Shown here piece by piece: positions 11,590 through 24,283 of a stretch of DNA of 64,000 bases. The DNA is from Pardosa pseudoannulata (Eukaryota; Arthropoda; Arachnida; Araneae; Lycosidae), in NCBI GenBank assembly GCA_032207245.1, contig CM063504.1:18601756-18665755 (forward strand), given 5' to 3'. Numbering within the stretch: the stretch's first letter is position 1; every line of letters begins with the position of its first letter. A program made the position numbers and the translations under genes. The notes below the pieces were generated by a model. The model was not told the DNA's origin, did no database searches, and worked only from the letters and a program-made list of their open reading frames with translations.

Positions 11590-12010
11590 AGAGATGTGCA
11601 GGACAGGGAGATCTCAGTCATGACTAATAGGTGTGATAAAGTAGGAGACTTTTAGGGTGACGGAGGATTTTTATTACAGCAGTATTTTTTGTTGGGATCC
11701 CACTTCATTCTGCGATCTCAGTTTAAGAACATCAGAAAATCTCTGAAAAATCTATCTCCGACTACGTGCTTCTCCTTTTTCTTCGAAATTTCTAAATTGG
11801 CCGCTAGGGTATTATAAAGTTTTAATTGGTTAGACTCTCTTCCTGAAGACATGAACTATAGACCCAGTAGTCAATTTAGAGTAGGGGTTAAATGTGGAGA
11901 AAAACAGAAACACTCGAGGTTTCTATCGCTGATTGCAGATTTGAAAAATTTTTTCCGGCTGTAACGAAGGCTTTTATACAAAGTGTCTACATTCGTTTGC
12001 AGATTAAGTG
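11590..12010 (+). repeat. Dispersed repeat R1, copy 4
   Basis: It carries the R1 landmarks aatctatctccgactacgtg, cgaaatttctaaattggcc, cagtagtcaatttag and caaagtgtctacattcg in order, degraded compared with copy 1. Confidence 0.6.
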
Positions 12011-12059
12011 TAATTTTAACCTACACATAAAAAAATAAACTTATATATACAATACATCC

Positions 12060-12280
12060 TTTTTATGTGTATTCATCCATATATATATTTTTTAGCATTC
12101 TTTTTATCACGAGCTTATCTGTATATTTGCCCCTATACTGGTTACCACATTATATATACCATATTCTCATATATATTATATATATACATATATATATTAT
12201 TTGCTGTATGTCTATTATATAGCGTAACAAAATACATAGATATATATTTATATTATATATATATATTATCCATATATATA

Positions 12281-12315
<35 letters not shown>

Positions 12316-12400
12316 AATATAATATATTATATATATATATTATATAATATATATATATTTATATTTATATATATATATATATTATATATATATATATTAT
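12060..12400. repeat. Low-complexity AT-rich region
   Basis: Irregular runs of TATA, ATTATA and TATATT without a fixed period. The 81-codon frame over it is a low-complexity artefact. Confidence 0.85.
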
Positions 12401-13097
12401 ATCAGCTTGATCTTATTCAGTAAAATTCATTGAGACACATGAAGCTCGAATGTGTGGGGTGTGAGACTGAAAATTCATGCAGAAAATATTGTTGTATCTT
12501 GGAACCGTTGTACTTTGGTCCTACGATGTTTTCAATATTTTAGGTTGATATTTTGTCAAGAATTATGTTTTAATTATAGACTTGCTTGTATAGCGGGAGT
12601 GTTTAAAAATAAGGAAGTTTTCTATATCAATTTAGTTGATTTTGCCCATAAAGAAACTGCTTCGCATTTGGTAAATATTTTGATTTTGATTTTTCTTTGT
12701 GAACTTAATCATATTAAAAATCACAATTATTCTCATCAGTAAATCATATTACTGTTTGATTATGTATTAATCTTATATCTGAGACAGTATTTTCTCTATA
12801 CGAGTGTAAATAGCAAATGTTTGGAAGCCCTTCCATTGTACTTTGAATAGGCTTCTATATTGTCACAGATGGTAAAACTAATTCAGAAATACAACATCTT
12901 CAAAGGTTATACTTTCTTTTATGTTTTATACACTTAAATCAATTATTCGTGGGGAAAACATTTAAATTTTATAAGTAATATATTTTTTTATTGTTCTCGT
13001 TTAATAAACTTCATGCCATGAATCCAAGGTGTATATTAAAGGTATACAATTTATTACAGATTCACAGTCACAGATCACTGTAATCAATTCTTTATAA
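12401..13097. other. Unassigned sequence with one 96-codon open frame
   Basis: The plus-strand frame 12452-12742 encodes a hydrophobic, Cys-containing product that I do not recognise. No splice or expression signal supports it. Confidence 0.35.
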
Positions 13098-13399
13098 GCT
13101 AGCACTTAGTAGATTCTGTGGAATTTGATCTAGATTATCAATATCAAAAACCTGTTGTCCCACTCTGCATCAGTTTGGGATTCAACAGGCTGGAAATTTT
13201 ATATCAACTTGTCGACAAATATTCCTGAACTGAAATAATCCTTCTTTACCAATATGACTTTTCTTCAAGTCCGCACAAAGTTCCAAATACGTAATGGGTT
13301 CATGCATGTCCTGTTACGATGTTTATAGCTTTTAATTACATCATATAATTCATTCAGGTCCTATTGCTTTTCACCAACACCAATGAAATCATGGGCTCT
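13098..13399 (-). pseudogene. eIF3a: Processed-type pseudogene of translation initiation factor eIF3 subunit A (N-terminal part)
   Basis: Read on the minus strand, four blocks follow in the order of the eIF3a N-terminus: RAHDFIGVGEKQ; ELYDVIKSYKHR; then [22 protein letters not shown] and [13 protein letters not shown]; and QQVFDIDNLDQIPQNLLSAS. In intact eIF3a these correspond to the helical repeat region that scaffolds the eIF3 complex on the 40S ribosome. An in-frame TAG follows GEKQ, a frameshift separates KHRN from MHEPI, and the segment between the third and fourth blocks is about half its usual length. The rest of this large protein is absent. No intron is seen across about 120 codons, so a retrocopy is likely, though a genomic duplication of one exon is not excluded. 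Confidence 0.85.
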
Positions 13400-14190
13400 A
13401 GAATTTGATTTAGATCATCATTCACAACACCCTCGTCACTTTCTGGTATTGCAGAATTTATAGTCATTTTGAAGAATTATTAAATACCTATATCAAGTTT
13501 CTCAATACATAATAGCCATATGCGCATGTATGATAAGAGACCATCTGCCGTAAAATTATAGCATATATCATTATTTCTGTGTGAATCGCAATAAAAAATT
13601 TTTCTTTTAGCTAAATACTATTTTGTAAGCATCCTAAGTCTCTGTCAGATTAGAAACATGTGTTTTGTGCATATGATTTAAATATTACTAAGGAAATCAA
13701 CAAGTTCATGGCACATCGTCTTTAATCCTAATTGAACTTTAACTGTTGAATGGTCAGAGATGTAAAAATACTTAATATAAAAACTGTAACAAAATTTCGA
13801 CATTAAAAATAATACTTTGTAAAATAGAAGATAAATGCTGTAAAACTTCATAACAGAACAAACGTTCCAAAGATTTTCCTGTATTTAACATTTTAAGCAA
13901 AACAATTTATTTAGAGAATAAATTCCACACTTGCGTTATTATAAATAATGTTATAAAATATTGTTTGTAGTAAATAGACAAAATTGAAACACAAACAAAA
14001 TGTTTTGTTATAATTTATAACAGTTGTATTACTGTTATAAATTAATAAATTGTTCATATAAAAAATGACACAAAATTTAAAGGTTTGAATAAAATTATTT
14101 AAAAATATATTTAATTTGTTAAATTAGGAGTCTTATATAAGATTCAAACGATAAAGGTGATTAAATTGAACTCAAAGGAAAAATCACAAA
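13400..14190. other. AT-rich stretch without recognised feature
   Basis: The first 80 bases beyond the pseudogene may hold more of its degraded 5' part. Nothing else recognised. Confidence 0.4.
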
Positions 14191-14974
14191 CGTTTCAAAA
14201 ATGTCTGACCACCTCTGCGATACTAACAAGTCTATTTTACATTTAAAATGTTATTTAGCTCCTTTAATCACCAGTCAAGTTATTTTACGATTATTTAAAT
14301 ATCTGATAAATAGATATTTGGAATATTTTCTAAAGCACTCCCTATTTAAAGTAATTTAGACACACACTATAAAGTTTATTTCGAATATTAGTCAATAAGA
14401 TTTTTCATTTAGTTTTCTTCCTCATTTGTTGTATGAAAATCAGAAGAAATTATTTTTAATAATTATCATCTTAAAATAGCATTCTAGGTTGTATATAAAA
14501 TTATAATTAAATCAACTTCAAACTATTCAAGAAAATTCAAGAAGAATCATAAAAAGTTAGAAAAGGCTGGGATGCAAATGTAAGTATATTAAATAAATTA
14601 AACAAAATAGACATTTCATTCTAGGAATTAAACTTTTTACTTGCGTTAAAGATTTACACTGTAATGAAGGGAATTTTAAACGATTATTGTTAGTAAAGAC
14701 CCAAAGATCCTCCAGAGTGTTTATTTCAAGTATTCATCTGTTAAACAAATCAGAGCAATCAGCTTTTTAATCGCGTGCTCCCGATTCAAATCGAGAAAGC
14801 AATACAATTTCAATCTACATATAAGTCCTCGTAAATTAAGAAAGGTCACTTTAAAACATTTTTGACAATATTTTCTTTTCATTATTTAACTATTGTAATT
14901 AGAAACTTTACTTAGCTACCTAATTTATTGAGAAGATCAGTACTAAAGCACCCCCCTCACTTGGAAAAATTGTT

Positions 14975-15262
14975 GACAAATATCGCTAAACTATTTCATC
15001 TATTTCTAGTATATTTAAGTAAATTATAAACTTTACCTAAAGATCAGGTGAAGATAGGTATCAGGTGAGACGAGAGGGTTAAATTTATTTGAAAGGATCA
15101 GTATCATTAAAAAAATGTCTGACCACCCCTATAAGAAAGGTCACTGATGACAAATATTTCTAAACTATTTCATCTATTTCTAGTATCTTTAGGTAAATTA
15201 GAAACTTTACCTAAAGATCAGGTGAAGATAGATATCATTTAAAAAATGTCTGACTACCCCTT
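14975..15262 (+). repeat. Two-copy direct repeat, 174 bp offset
   Basis: gacaaatat..ctaaactatttc occurs at 14975 and 15149, and both copies end near aaaaaatgtctgac. A third occurrence of the last motif lies at about 14200. Confidence 0.7.
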
Positions 15263-15920
15263 ACTATTCTAATATTTTCATCTAAGCGCATCGACAACTT
15301 CGGTTCCCACCAAAATTATATGATATACAAATTTTTCTTATGACAATAATATACTCTCCGTACTTACTTCGCATTCAAGAAAAGGAAAATACCTATCTAA
15401 TATAACCATTTAATTTGGATAAGTATTCCAAACTATTCCCACGTCCCTATTTCACTTTAAAGTTCTGCACTTTAACTCAAAAAATATGTGATTAAATTGC
15501 TAATTTGAATTCTTCTTAAATTACGAAAGATATTTATTAATATAATAATTACAAATTTTTTTAGTTTCGAGACCTTGGTGAATAGATGACTACCGAGATT
15601 CTGACCCAGTTTGGCTATAAAGGAAAGAAGCCCATTCGAAAGATATAATGAAAGGCTACACAACTGAATTTTTTAATAAAAACGAAAGCAAATAAAATAC
15701 AACGAAACTCATTAATTTGTTTCTTTCTAATTTTTAAAAATCCAGATGCTATACTCCGCAGAAGAAGATTGCAAACATGGCTTAGAAAAATTTCCGACAA
15801 TATATTTAATTATTTAGAAGACCTTTAATACAAGTGCTCCCATAACACGCAAATACACATATACGTACACTAAGTTTATATACACTTAAACATATATACA
15901 CACATATAGGAACACACATT
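15263..15920. other. Unassigned sequence
   Basis: Minus-strand frames of 61-63 codons overlap here without any known motif. No gene called. Confidence 0.4.
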
Positions 15921-15923
15921 CAT

Positions 15924-16181
<258 letters not shown>

Positions 16182-16412
16182 GGTTCTGCACTTTCCCTTC
16201 AATACCAGATATTTTTCCTTTACTTTTGTATAGAAGAGAAGTTTTTTATTAGACTATGACATTTTAAACAAAAGTAGTACATTATAAAAGTATTAAACAC
16301 ATAATACAAACAATAGTAAATAGTTAATGGTAAAATTACTTTTTCCGTTTTTTTTTTCACTCATTTTCCGAATGAAGGTGAGTCTAAAAATAAAATATTT
16401 TTTAAACTTATA

Positions 16413-16458
16413 TACCTATCTATCTATCTATATCTCTGTCTATCTATCTATCTATCTA

Positions 16459-16494
<36 letters not shown>

Positions 16495-16497
16495 TGC

Positions 16498-16557
<60 letters not shown>

Positions 16558-16558
16558 G

Positions 16559-16608
<50 letters not shown>

Positions 16609-16625
16609 TGCATATATACATATAT
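16413..16625. repeat. Compound (TATC)n and (AT)n microsatellite
   Basis: A tetranucleotide TATC run (about 16413-16461) passes into (AT)n. The block tatacatatatgcatatatac occurs on both sides of the central (AT)n. Confidence 0.95.
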
Positions 16626-17899
16626 TCAATTGTATTTTAGTAAAACTGCCATAGATTTTGTAAACTATATTATTTATTTTAATATTCTTAATCTATAATA
16701 ACCCTAGAATAGATAACTATGTCGACTTTCCTATTAATGTAAATTTATTTGAAAACACTCAGGTTTCTTAAATTGGTTTTAATGAAATTAATAACAATAA
16801 ACTTTAGTTGTTTCATTATTCTTATCAATGCAATACATCAAAAACGAGGGACAGCAGTAACACTAGACTTGCACTGAGATACAAATTACACACGGAGTAC
16901 ATCTTTTACTTAATAAATACATTTATAAAGTATGTAGAATGTACAACAAAATAAGTTAGAAAGTATTAATAAAGCATAAAAAATTTATTAACAGTCTCTA
17001 GTTCTTTAAACTCCACTGAAATTCTAGTTTAAAAAGTGGTATTTTGGATGCAATCATTGTTTACATAATAAGGTAATTTATTTACTTGATAAAAATGGTC
17101 CAAAACACTCACGTTATATAGGTTTGAAATAGATGAAATAACTTTGCTTTACTTATTAAATCCTTTTTGGGTATTTTAATATTTTGTTTTATCTTATAAT
17201 CTTTTATCACCAGATTGGGGTCTCTATTTTACAAATCTCCATTAAAATGCTTGGTAAAAATTTTTTCTACACATTCCTACACTTTTTCCTTTCTTGAGCA
17301 TGAGTTAAATATCTCAATTTGTTAAAACTTGTTTGAATATTTAATTATGATGTGAATTTGATGTAACTGAAAAATACCATTAAATTTGATATAGTATTAA
17401 ATGTAATAATACATTGTATAATTTGTTTTCTCATTTGCTGTTAGAATCTAGCAAGGAAGTTTAAATATATTCATAAGAAGTGATTCATCTCTAATCTTCT
17501 GGTGAAAATTTCCCGACATTTTTCGCTGCGTCTCTTGATTAGAGTTATTATCTAGCAACCGTGTGCAGTTACAGTGTTGTGTGGACTCTATGTCGGAGCC
17601 TCTTGGTGGCAAAAGGTTAAAAGAGAGTTTAAACACGTCCGTAAAGAGGTTTGATTACTATAACCCATCCCCTAAATTAAAATCCAATCTATCACCCGCC
17701 ACTAATAAAGTAATATACTGGATGAACATATTTTGAAACTAACAATATTAAGTGGGTGCAGCAGGGTCTTTCAGCGTCTAAGGTAAAATTCATAGGCGGC
17801 ATACACCGTGGAAAGGTATTGTTAACTAATTTTCCAGGCAAATTAGAACACAATAAGTAGCTCCGTCTTAAAAATTAACTACATATTCAAACCTCCCTT
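16626..17899. other. AT-rich stretch without recognised feature
   Basis: Nothing recognised. A 62-codon minus frame at 17448-17636 has no known motif. Confidence 0.4.
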
Positions 17900-18480
17900 T
17901 ACGTGGGGTGTTATCTTGATCAAAGCTTGGGTTGGTTTGTAAAACTATCGTTGAATTCTTGTTCTTATCGTTCATTTAATTCGGAGATCCATCATAATCG
18001 GTCATCGCATGTGACGGGCTGGAACACTGCGTCGTTCAGCTCAAAGCGCATGCGTGAAATTGGACTTATGAAAAGTAAAGGAAGTCCCTTGAATGGGATT
18101 CTTTATTATCCCATGAATTTAGAGAAAGTTAGAGAGAGTTAGACTGTCCATTATTGCAATAAGCATGTTCATTAATATTTTTAAGTTTTTTAATGTTTTT
18201 CTAATGCGCGGAGAACAAGACTTTTTCTCCCTTTTTTTATTCTTGTGGATTGAATCGTGTGATCAATAACTGTAATCGATTAGTTGTGGAATGAAGTTTG
18301 AATGAAAATGCTTCCACGGATTAATTTGAAATGTAATTGGAATGCATTTTGTCGCGGTGACTTTGATTAAAAATGCAATATACGTGGAGACACGCCAATG
18401 ACAAGTTATAAATAAAAAATTTAAAAGATAGCGTGTGGGGGCAAGTAAACACACCTTTTTTGTATCTTTAATGAGCATAA
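17900..18480. promoter_or_regulatory. Unique block rich in homeodomain-type sites, candidate non-coding element
   Basis: Unique sequence with clustered cores such as TGTAATCGATTAG, GGATTAATTTG and TGTAATTGG within about 100 bases (18270-18345). No coding frame is convincing. The regulatory reading is inference. Confidence 0.25.
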
Positions 18481-18899
18481 GTGCAATTATTATAAAAACA
18501 TTTTGATGTATTTACTTTAATATTCATTGCAGATTTTCTATTAAAGAAATTGTTTACTCACGAATGAACATTTTTCTTTTCTTCTCTTTTTCATCTTTTA
18601 CCTTTTGAATTCAGATTATTTTTTTTACTGCCAGTTTTCTTCTAAAAAGGAGTGATCATATGCTGTCTCGGACAATAACAGTGGATTTGAACATTAATTT
18701 GTTTTCTTTTTAACCGATCTGTTTGAAAATTTAACATGTTATGAGAAGTATATGTATGTAAAAGTGTTTACAACTGTAGCGTTAAAATCTTAATACTTTT
18801 AAAGGATTTAATTATTATTTGTTTCAAAAGGAGCATTATTACAGATATTCCATGTGTATCCATTTTACGTACAATAAAACCCTTTTTATTAAATTGAAT

Positions 18900-19640
18900 G
18901 CCTCAGAATAAAAACTTATTTGCTATCGTAAGCATTCCTGATAAATCTAGTTAGAAACAGTAATTAAAACATCTAATTTTCACTTGCAAAATTTGTATAG
19001 TAATTATTTTAACTTCCAAGAGAGATTATTGTTGTTCCAAATATATTATTTTAACTAACTTTTATTTTATACCATACAAGGTGAAAGGTAGATAAATTAA
19101 TTTAGAAAGTAAATGATGGTTTTTCTATCGAAAGCATTCATGGGAAATCTAGTTAGAAACAGTAATTAAAACATCTAATTTTCTCTTGCAAAATTTGTAT
19201 AGTAATTATTTTAACTTCCAAGAGAGATTATTGTTGTTCCAAATATATTATCTTAACTAACTTTTATTTCATACCCTACGGTGAAATGTAGAGAAATTAA
19301 TTTCGAAAGTAAATGATAGTTATAAATGTCAATGAATATTTCAAATACTTACAAAATTCGAAAAGTTTAAAAACTGTTTACAGTAGTTATTATAGTAATA
19401 GCTTAATTTTCTGTTATAGTATAATGTAGTCCTTTTCATTCATAGGATGCTTTTGTGGCTTTAGAAAACGTAGTTGTTATTGTCAGCATTCATTGGATAT
19501 ATAGATAGTAATTGTTCAGTTATCCATACAGAATACGTATGTTAATTGTTTTAATTAAAAGAATAATGAACTTTTGCTATTCAAATTAAATTAATTTAAA
19601 CTAACTTTAATTTTAAAATACTGATAAATATTAAAAATAT
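18900..19640 (+). repeat. Tandem repeat, about 202 bp unit, two good copies plus a decayed third
   Basis: ctagttagaaacagtaatt occurs at 18947 and 19149, and the two units match almost throughout. A third, degraded unit runs to about 19640 (cagcattcattggatat, aactaactttaatttt). Confidence 0.8.
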
Positions 19641-20147
19641 ATGATGGCCAGAAATGCACCTGGGGTGTTTCAAGTACTTATAAAATTAGAAAAGTTTAGA
19701 TTTAAAATCTGTTTAATATACGGATTAGTAATGAGTGAATTGTATTCTGCGGTAAAAGATGTACTTTGTACTTTGTACTTTGTAACGTTACGTGACCCGA
19801 GCGAAATAAGAACGGAAGGTGACCTTTCGCAGCGGACAATTATGGTTAGTGGTAGGTAGACATGCGTGGTCCGGACAAATCCGTTTGTGTACTAGGTCTC
19901 TGACACAAAGCCGAGGCAGTCGCTTAAGAGAAGGTAAATTAAGAACTGTCAGTACGCCTGAGCCAGTGTGTCTATGCTTTTATGATGTTTATTGCCGTCA
20001 AAAGACACGGATAATAATTATAAAACGAGTGACGGTGGGTTCTCAAATTAACTATGGCTCTAATGGATTTAGGATGATCACAAGATTGCGTCACCCTGGT
20101 TCTGGAAGGTTTGGGGAGAATCATGCGAGGGGCAACCAGGAACCCTG

Positions 20148-20154
20148 TATAAAG
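20148..20154 (+). promoter_or_regulatory. TATA-like box in the solo LTR
   Basis: TATAAAG preceded by ccctg. It is about 490 bp upstream of the AATAAA signal. Confidence 0.4.
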
Positions 20155-20633
20155 AGATTGGCTGAGTCAAAAGAGAGGAGTTTTTTTTGTTTTGGTGGAG
20201 TTTGAGCAGCGTCCATTTGTCTCTACGAATTGCCGAAGCTTGTTTTCTTTCAGAGACCGCCAGCGTCTCTTCTTTCTGCTAAAAAGTCGATCTTTGTCTT
20301 ATGATCTCATTCCCGCTACCTGAAATATTTTTTTATACTTCGTGATTTGAAGTAGGTCACCGAGAGTGATGATCTCATTTTGGATCACACTGCATCTTTT
20401 GGTTCTCAACGAGCTCCAGCGACATACGCACTCTGAGCCTAAGTCAACTGTTCGGATCATCAGACCGGTAGATTATAGTGTCCGAGTCCCGTACCGGCAC
20501 TCTGTAGCGAACTGTTCCTGTGTTACTACCTGTACCCACGTAAGGTATTTTTATAACGTTTATCTTAGCACGATATCCCAGAAGAAATTGAATTAATGAA
20601 TCCTGTACATAAATGTATATATTTATTCCCATG

Positions 20634-20639
20634 AATAAA
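20634..20639 (+). terminator. Polyadenylation signal in the solo LTR
   Basis: AATAAA lies 75 bp before the LTR 3' end. Confidence 0.45.
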
Positions 20640-20914
20640 GCATTTACTCAAGAGTAAATCAAGTTTCAGCCTGTATTTTTGACGGCCTCGCCTACCCTTA
20701 CTCAATACGTCACAACTTATGGGGAGGGGTAGTTGAGAGATCTAGATACTTCCTAAAATATTTTCAATGCATTACAATATATATTACAATGGCAAGTGTT
20801 AATGAATCGCTTTAAACCCCTAAAAGAGTAAAAACATGTCTTCGCAATAGAACTAGTTATTCGAGGTTCACAAATTTAGCATTTCTTTCGGGGCATATAG
20901 ACATGATTGTGATG

Positions 20915-21915
20915 GGGGTTAGACAATCTGGACTTAAGAACTAGAAAAATTAGTTTACTGTTATAAAAGAGTAGTTATATAAAATGACAGTAACAGTAGT
21001 AAATTACAGTTTATACCATACTGTTGTCATAACAGGTATGTAATTTCGTAAAAAAAATTAAATAATAAATTAAAGGGTATTATAATGCCTTTATTAATTT
21101 TTGAAATTTTGTTAGTCATAAAATAATTTTAGTTTAAATTCGTTGTTAAATACTGGAGAGTAAATTAAATATGCAACAGTGTTTACCAGACAGAATTTAA
21201 ACCTGGTAACAACCTAGAATGTAAAATAAAAAACACACAAGGGTTAGACAATCTGACCGTAGGAACTAGAAGAATTAATTTACAATTATAAAAGAGTAGT
21301 TATACAACATAACAGTAACAGTAGTAAATTACTGTTGTACTATACTGTTTTGAAATTTTGTTGTCATACAAGGTATGTAAGTTTTTAAAAAATTTAATTG
21401 ATAAAAGAATATAAGAAGATTTCTCAATTTTTTAAAATTTTATTAGTCATAAAATTATTTCAGTTTAATTTCGTTGTTAAATACTGGTGGGTTGGGGGTA
21501 AATTAAATATGCAACAGTCTTTACTAGGCAGAATTTAAACCTGGTAACAACCTAGAAGGTATAGTAAAAGACACAATGGTCAATCAATCTGGCCTTAAGA
21601 ACTGGAAGAATTAAATTAATGTTATAAAACAGTAGTTATATAACATAACAGTAACAGTAGTACATTACTATTTATACTATACTGTTTTCAAATTTTGTTG
21701 TCATGCAAGGTATGTAATTTTGTAAAAAAAATTAATTAATAAAAGAATATGTGATAATTCCTTTCTCAATTTTTTTAAAAAACTTCTTAGTCATAAAATT
21801 ATTTTAGTTTAAATTAGTTGTGAAATACTAGGGAGTAAATTAATATGGTACAGTGTTTCCCAGGCAGAATTTAAATCTGGTAATAATCTAGAACGTAAAA
21901 TAAAACACACAATGC
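20915..21915 (+). repeat. Tandem repeat, about 330 bp unit, three copies
   Basis: ttagacaatctg (20919, 21244) and caatcaatctgg (21580) begin successive units. Shared blocks include acagtaacagtagta, gtcataaaat and caggcagaatttaaa, with the last unit the most diverged. Confidence 0.85.
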
Positions 21916-23716
21916 GATTGCAAATATACTTTTCAATATATAATGATAATTACGTTAAAAGTGGTTGATTCAATGCTGATTTATATGTTTATGTATGCAT
22001 GCAAAACTATGAATCTATGTTTAAAACTTATGTATGTGTCTGTGAGTATAATAAAAAATTTTATGGCATTGAAAATTCCCTGTACTTTGGTCAAGACTTT
22101 AAACTTTCCAGGAAAAGAATTATGGCTAAACTATCTGGTCACTGGCTGTGGTAGAAATTGTATTAATAAGGTGATAGGTATTAAAACACCTTCTTTGTTT
22201 ATTATTGTTAGATATATTTTGCAATTCAAGAAGAAAGAAATATCAAATGTTTAGGCAAATTTCACCCATTTAAAAACCCCACTGCAGTTTTTGAGCTTTT
22301 AGTGTTAAATATTTCAATTCCCAGTATGCGTATTTTCCTCAAGATCATTCATTTCTTTTACCGTATGGTAAAAGAAAGCAAAAACCTGTTACTATAGATA
22401 AGTTTTCTTTCAATTAAAAGTAATTCTTTCTCTTTGTACTTATCATTGAATCTTAAATAAAAATACGTCTTATAAAAAGAAACATTAATACTTCTTGAGA
22501 TTCTTATGTACTTATACAATTACTATAAATTCATTAAAAAATAAAAAATTAATTATTCAAAAATCGTTTTTTAAATAAAACTAAGAGGAAACTTTTTTAA
22601 AAAATAAAAACCATTATTTTAATAAGAAGTAATGTGAAGCATTCCTATCTGAAGATTACTTTTTAAAGAATTGCTTTTAAGATAAATTTCTCATCAAATA
22701 AGTTATTTTCAAAAAGATTTTTAAGCAATTTTATGCTTAATATATCTATTAAGGGGTAATAATTGTGATATTAATATTAATAATATTAAACTACCGAGTT
22801 TTTCGAAAAAAATATTCCTTAATGCAGTCTTATAATCTTCAGAATAAAATCAAATTAAGTCTCTATAAACATTTTTATAAAGACATGTCTCTTATGAAAG
22901 GAAATAAATGAAACATTCCTTTTCAAAGGCTTATAGCTTTCCCCCTTACAAAAACCGTTTTATTTCATTCGAGCTTGATCAGTCAATTTCCCGAAAAATA
23001 GACTCTTTCACTGTAGCCTTTTCTATATTTTATAAAGACTGAAATATTTTTGAAAGGTTTTTTAATACTTATTTTTATACTCAACGTAAAATGGATGTTT
23101 TTCTAATATCTTTGATTTTTTTTCATACATAAAATGCAGTTTATCTTTTTAATCATGTTTACTGAGAATCAACTCAACAGTAAAAAAGAAACAAATATAA
23201 ATGAGAAAGTATTGCATGCATTCCGATTGATATGCACTCAGAAAATATTTTTGTTTGATTATTCCTAGTTATATCCCAAGATTATAAGATTAATAGCAAT
23301 TTTAGGCATTCGGCATTGCTTGTGTTTCTAAATGCTTTTCAGTAATCATTAAATGTAAAAAAAATTTTGAAAAAATGTAAAAATATTTGTTGGCGTTTGA
23401 AGATATGGGGAAGTACATGATATATATTTACAATACATGACTTTCAAAAATACCCATTACTTTGTTTTTGTCTTACATTTCACATTTTATCTTATTGTTT
23501 TCGTATATAAAATAATATTAATTACTCCTTCTATGTGGAGCATAAACATTCCATATTCATTCCATTCCAGTTTATTTTAGTTCCATAGAACCAATGTGCT
23601 TTAGTTTTTGAGCCCCTTTCAAGACAAAATCATGGTGCTTACCAGCACCAAGATCTACTTTAGAAGACACGACATCCTTTAAAATGTTCCATTACCCCTT
23701 TGGGTATTTTACAATC
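21916..23716. other. AT-rich stretch with one 103-codon open frame
   Basis: The plus-strand frame 21943-22254 begins just after the 330 bp array. Its product has Cys and Lys-rich parts but no motif I know. Not called as a gene. Confidence 0.4.
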
Positions 23717-24283
23717 TCACCACCCACTATAAAATATAAAAATATCTAAATAAAACAAATGAATATTTACACAAATAATTTTCAGACATTAAATTCAAAA
23801 CACTCTTGGACATTATTTAAATCTTATGTTTAATGTTATAATTATGTTTATGTTAAATCTTATGTTTTTAAGAAAAACAACCTTCAAAACCATGGTTGTC
23901 TTCAAAATGCCATAAAATATGATTGCAGAATTAAAAAAATTCCGATAGAGTTTATTTTCTTCTATTTCCTATAAATTTCAATTGAAAGGTGTTACTGGAA
24001 AATCTTGGCACATATTTACTTCTCTGAGGTGTAAAAACAGGTAATCCTATCAGTAGATGTGGATATGAAGAGACATTCTCGGGTTGCTCACCACTTACTC
24101 ACCACCCACTATAAAATACAAAAATATCTAAATAAAACAAATGAATATTTAAACAAATAATTTTCAGACATTAAATTCAAAACAATCTTGGACATTATTT
24201 AAATCTTATGTTTAATGTTATAATTATGTTTATGTTAAATCTTATGTTTTTAAGAAAAACAACCTTCAAAACCATGGTTGTCT

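Larger units (their letters stand above)
19781..20714 (+). mobile_element. Solo LTR of an LTR retrotransposon
   Basis: A 934 bp GC-richer block starting TGTAACGT and ending ACGTCACA, so the TG...CA ends and short inverted termini are present. It is flanked by a 4 bp direct repeat ACTT (19777-19780 and 20715-20718). A TATA-like TATAAAG (20148-20154) and an AATAAA signal (20634-20639) lie in the order expected of U3-R-U5. No internal coding region or second LTR is present, consistent with LTR-LTR recombination. A 4 bp duplication suits Ty3/gypsy-type elements, but the superfamily is not proven. Confidence 0.7.

Noticed and set aside
12895..12905. TFEDVV reading on the minus strand as a further eIF3a piece
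   Set aside because: It is out of order with the other blocks and only six residues long. Probably chance.
15072..15082. GAGAGGGTTAA as the right end of another TTAA element
   Set aside because: No matching left end upstream and no palindromic repeat nearby.
19819..20205. 128-codon open frame in the solo LTR
   Set aside because: It spans the presumed U3 region and TATA box and has no protein motif. Chance in GC-richer DNA.
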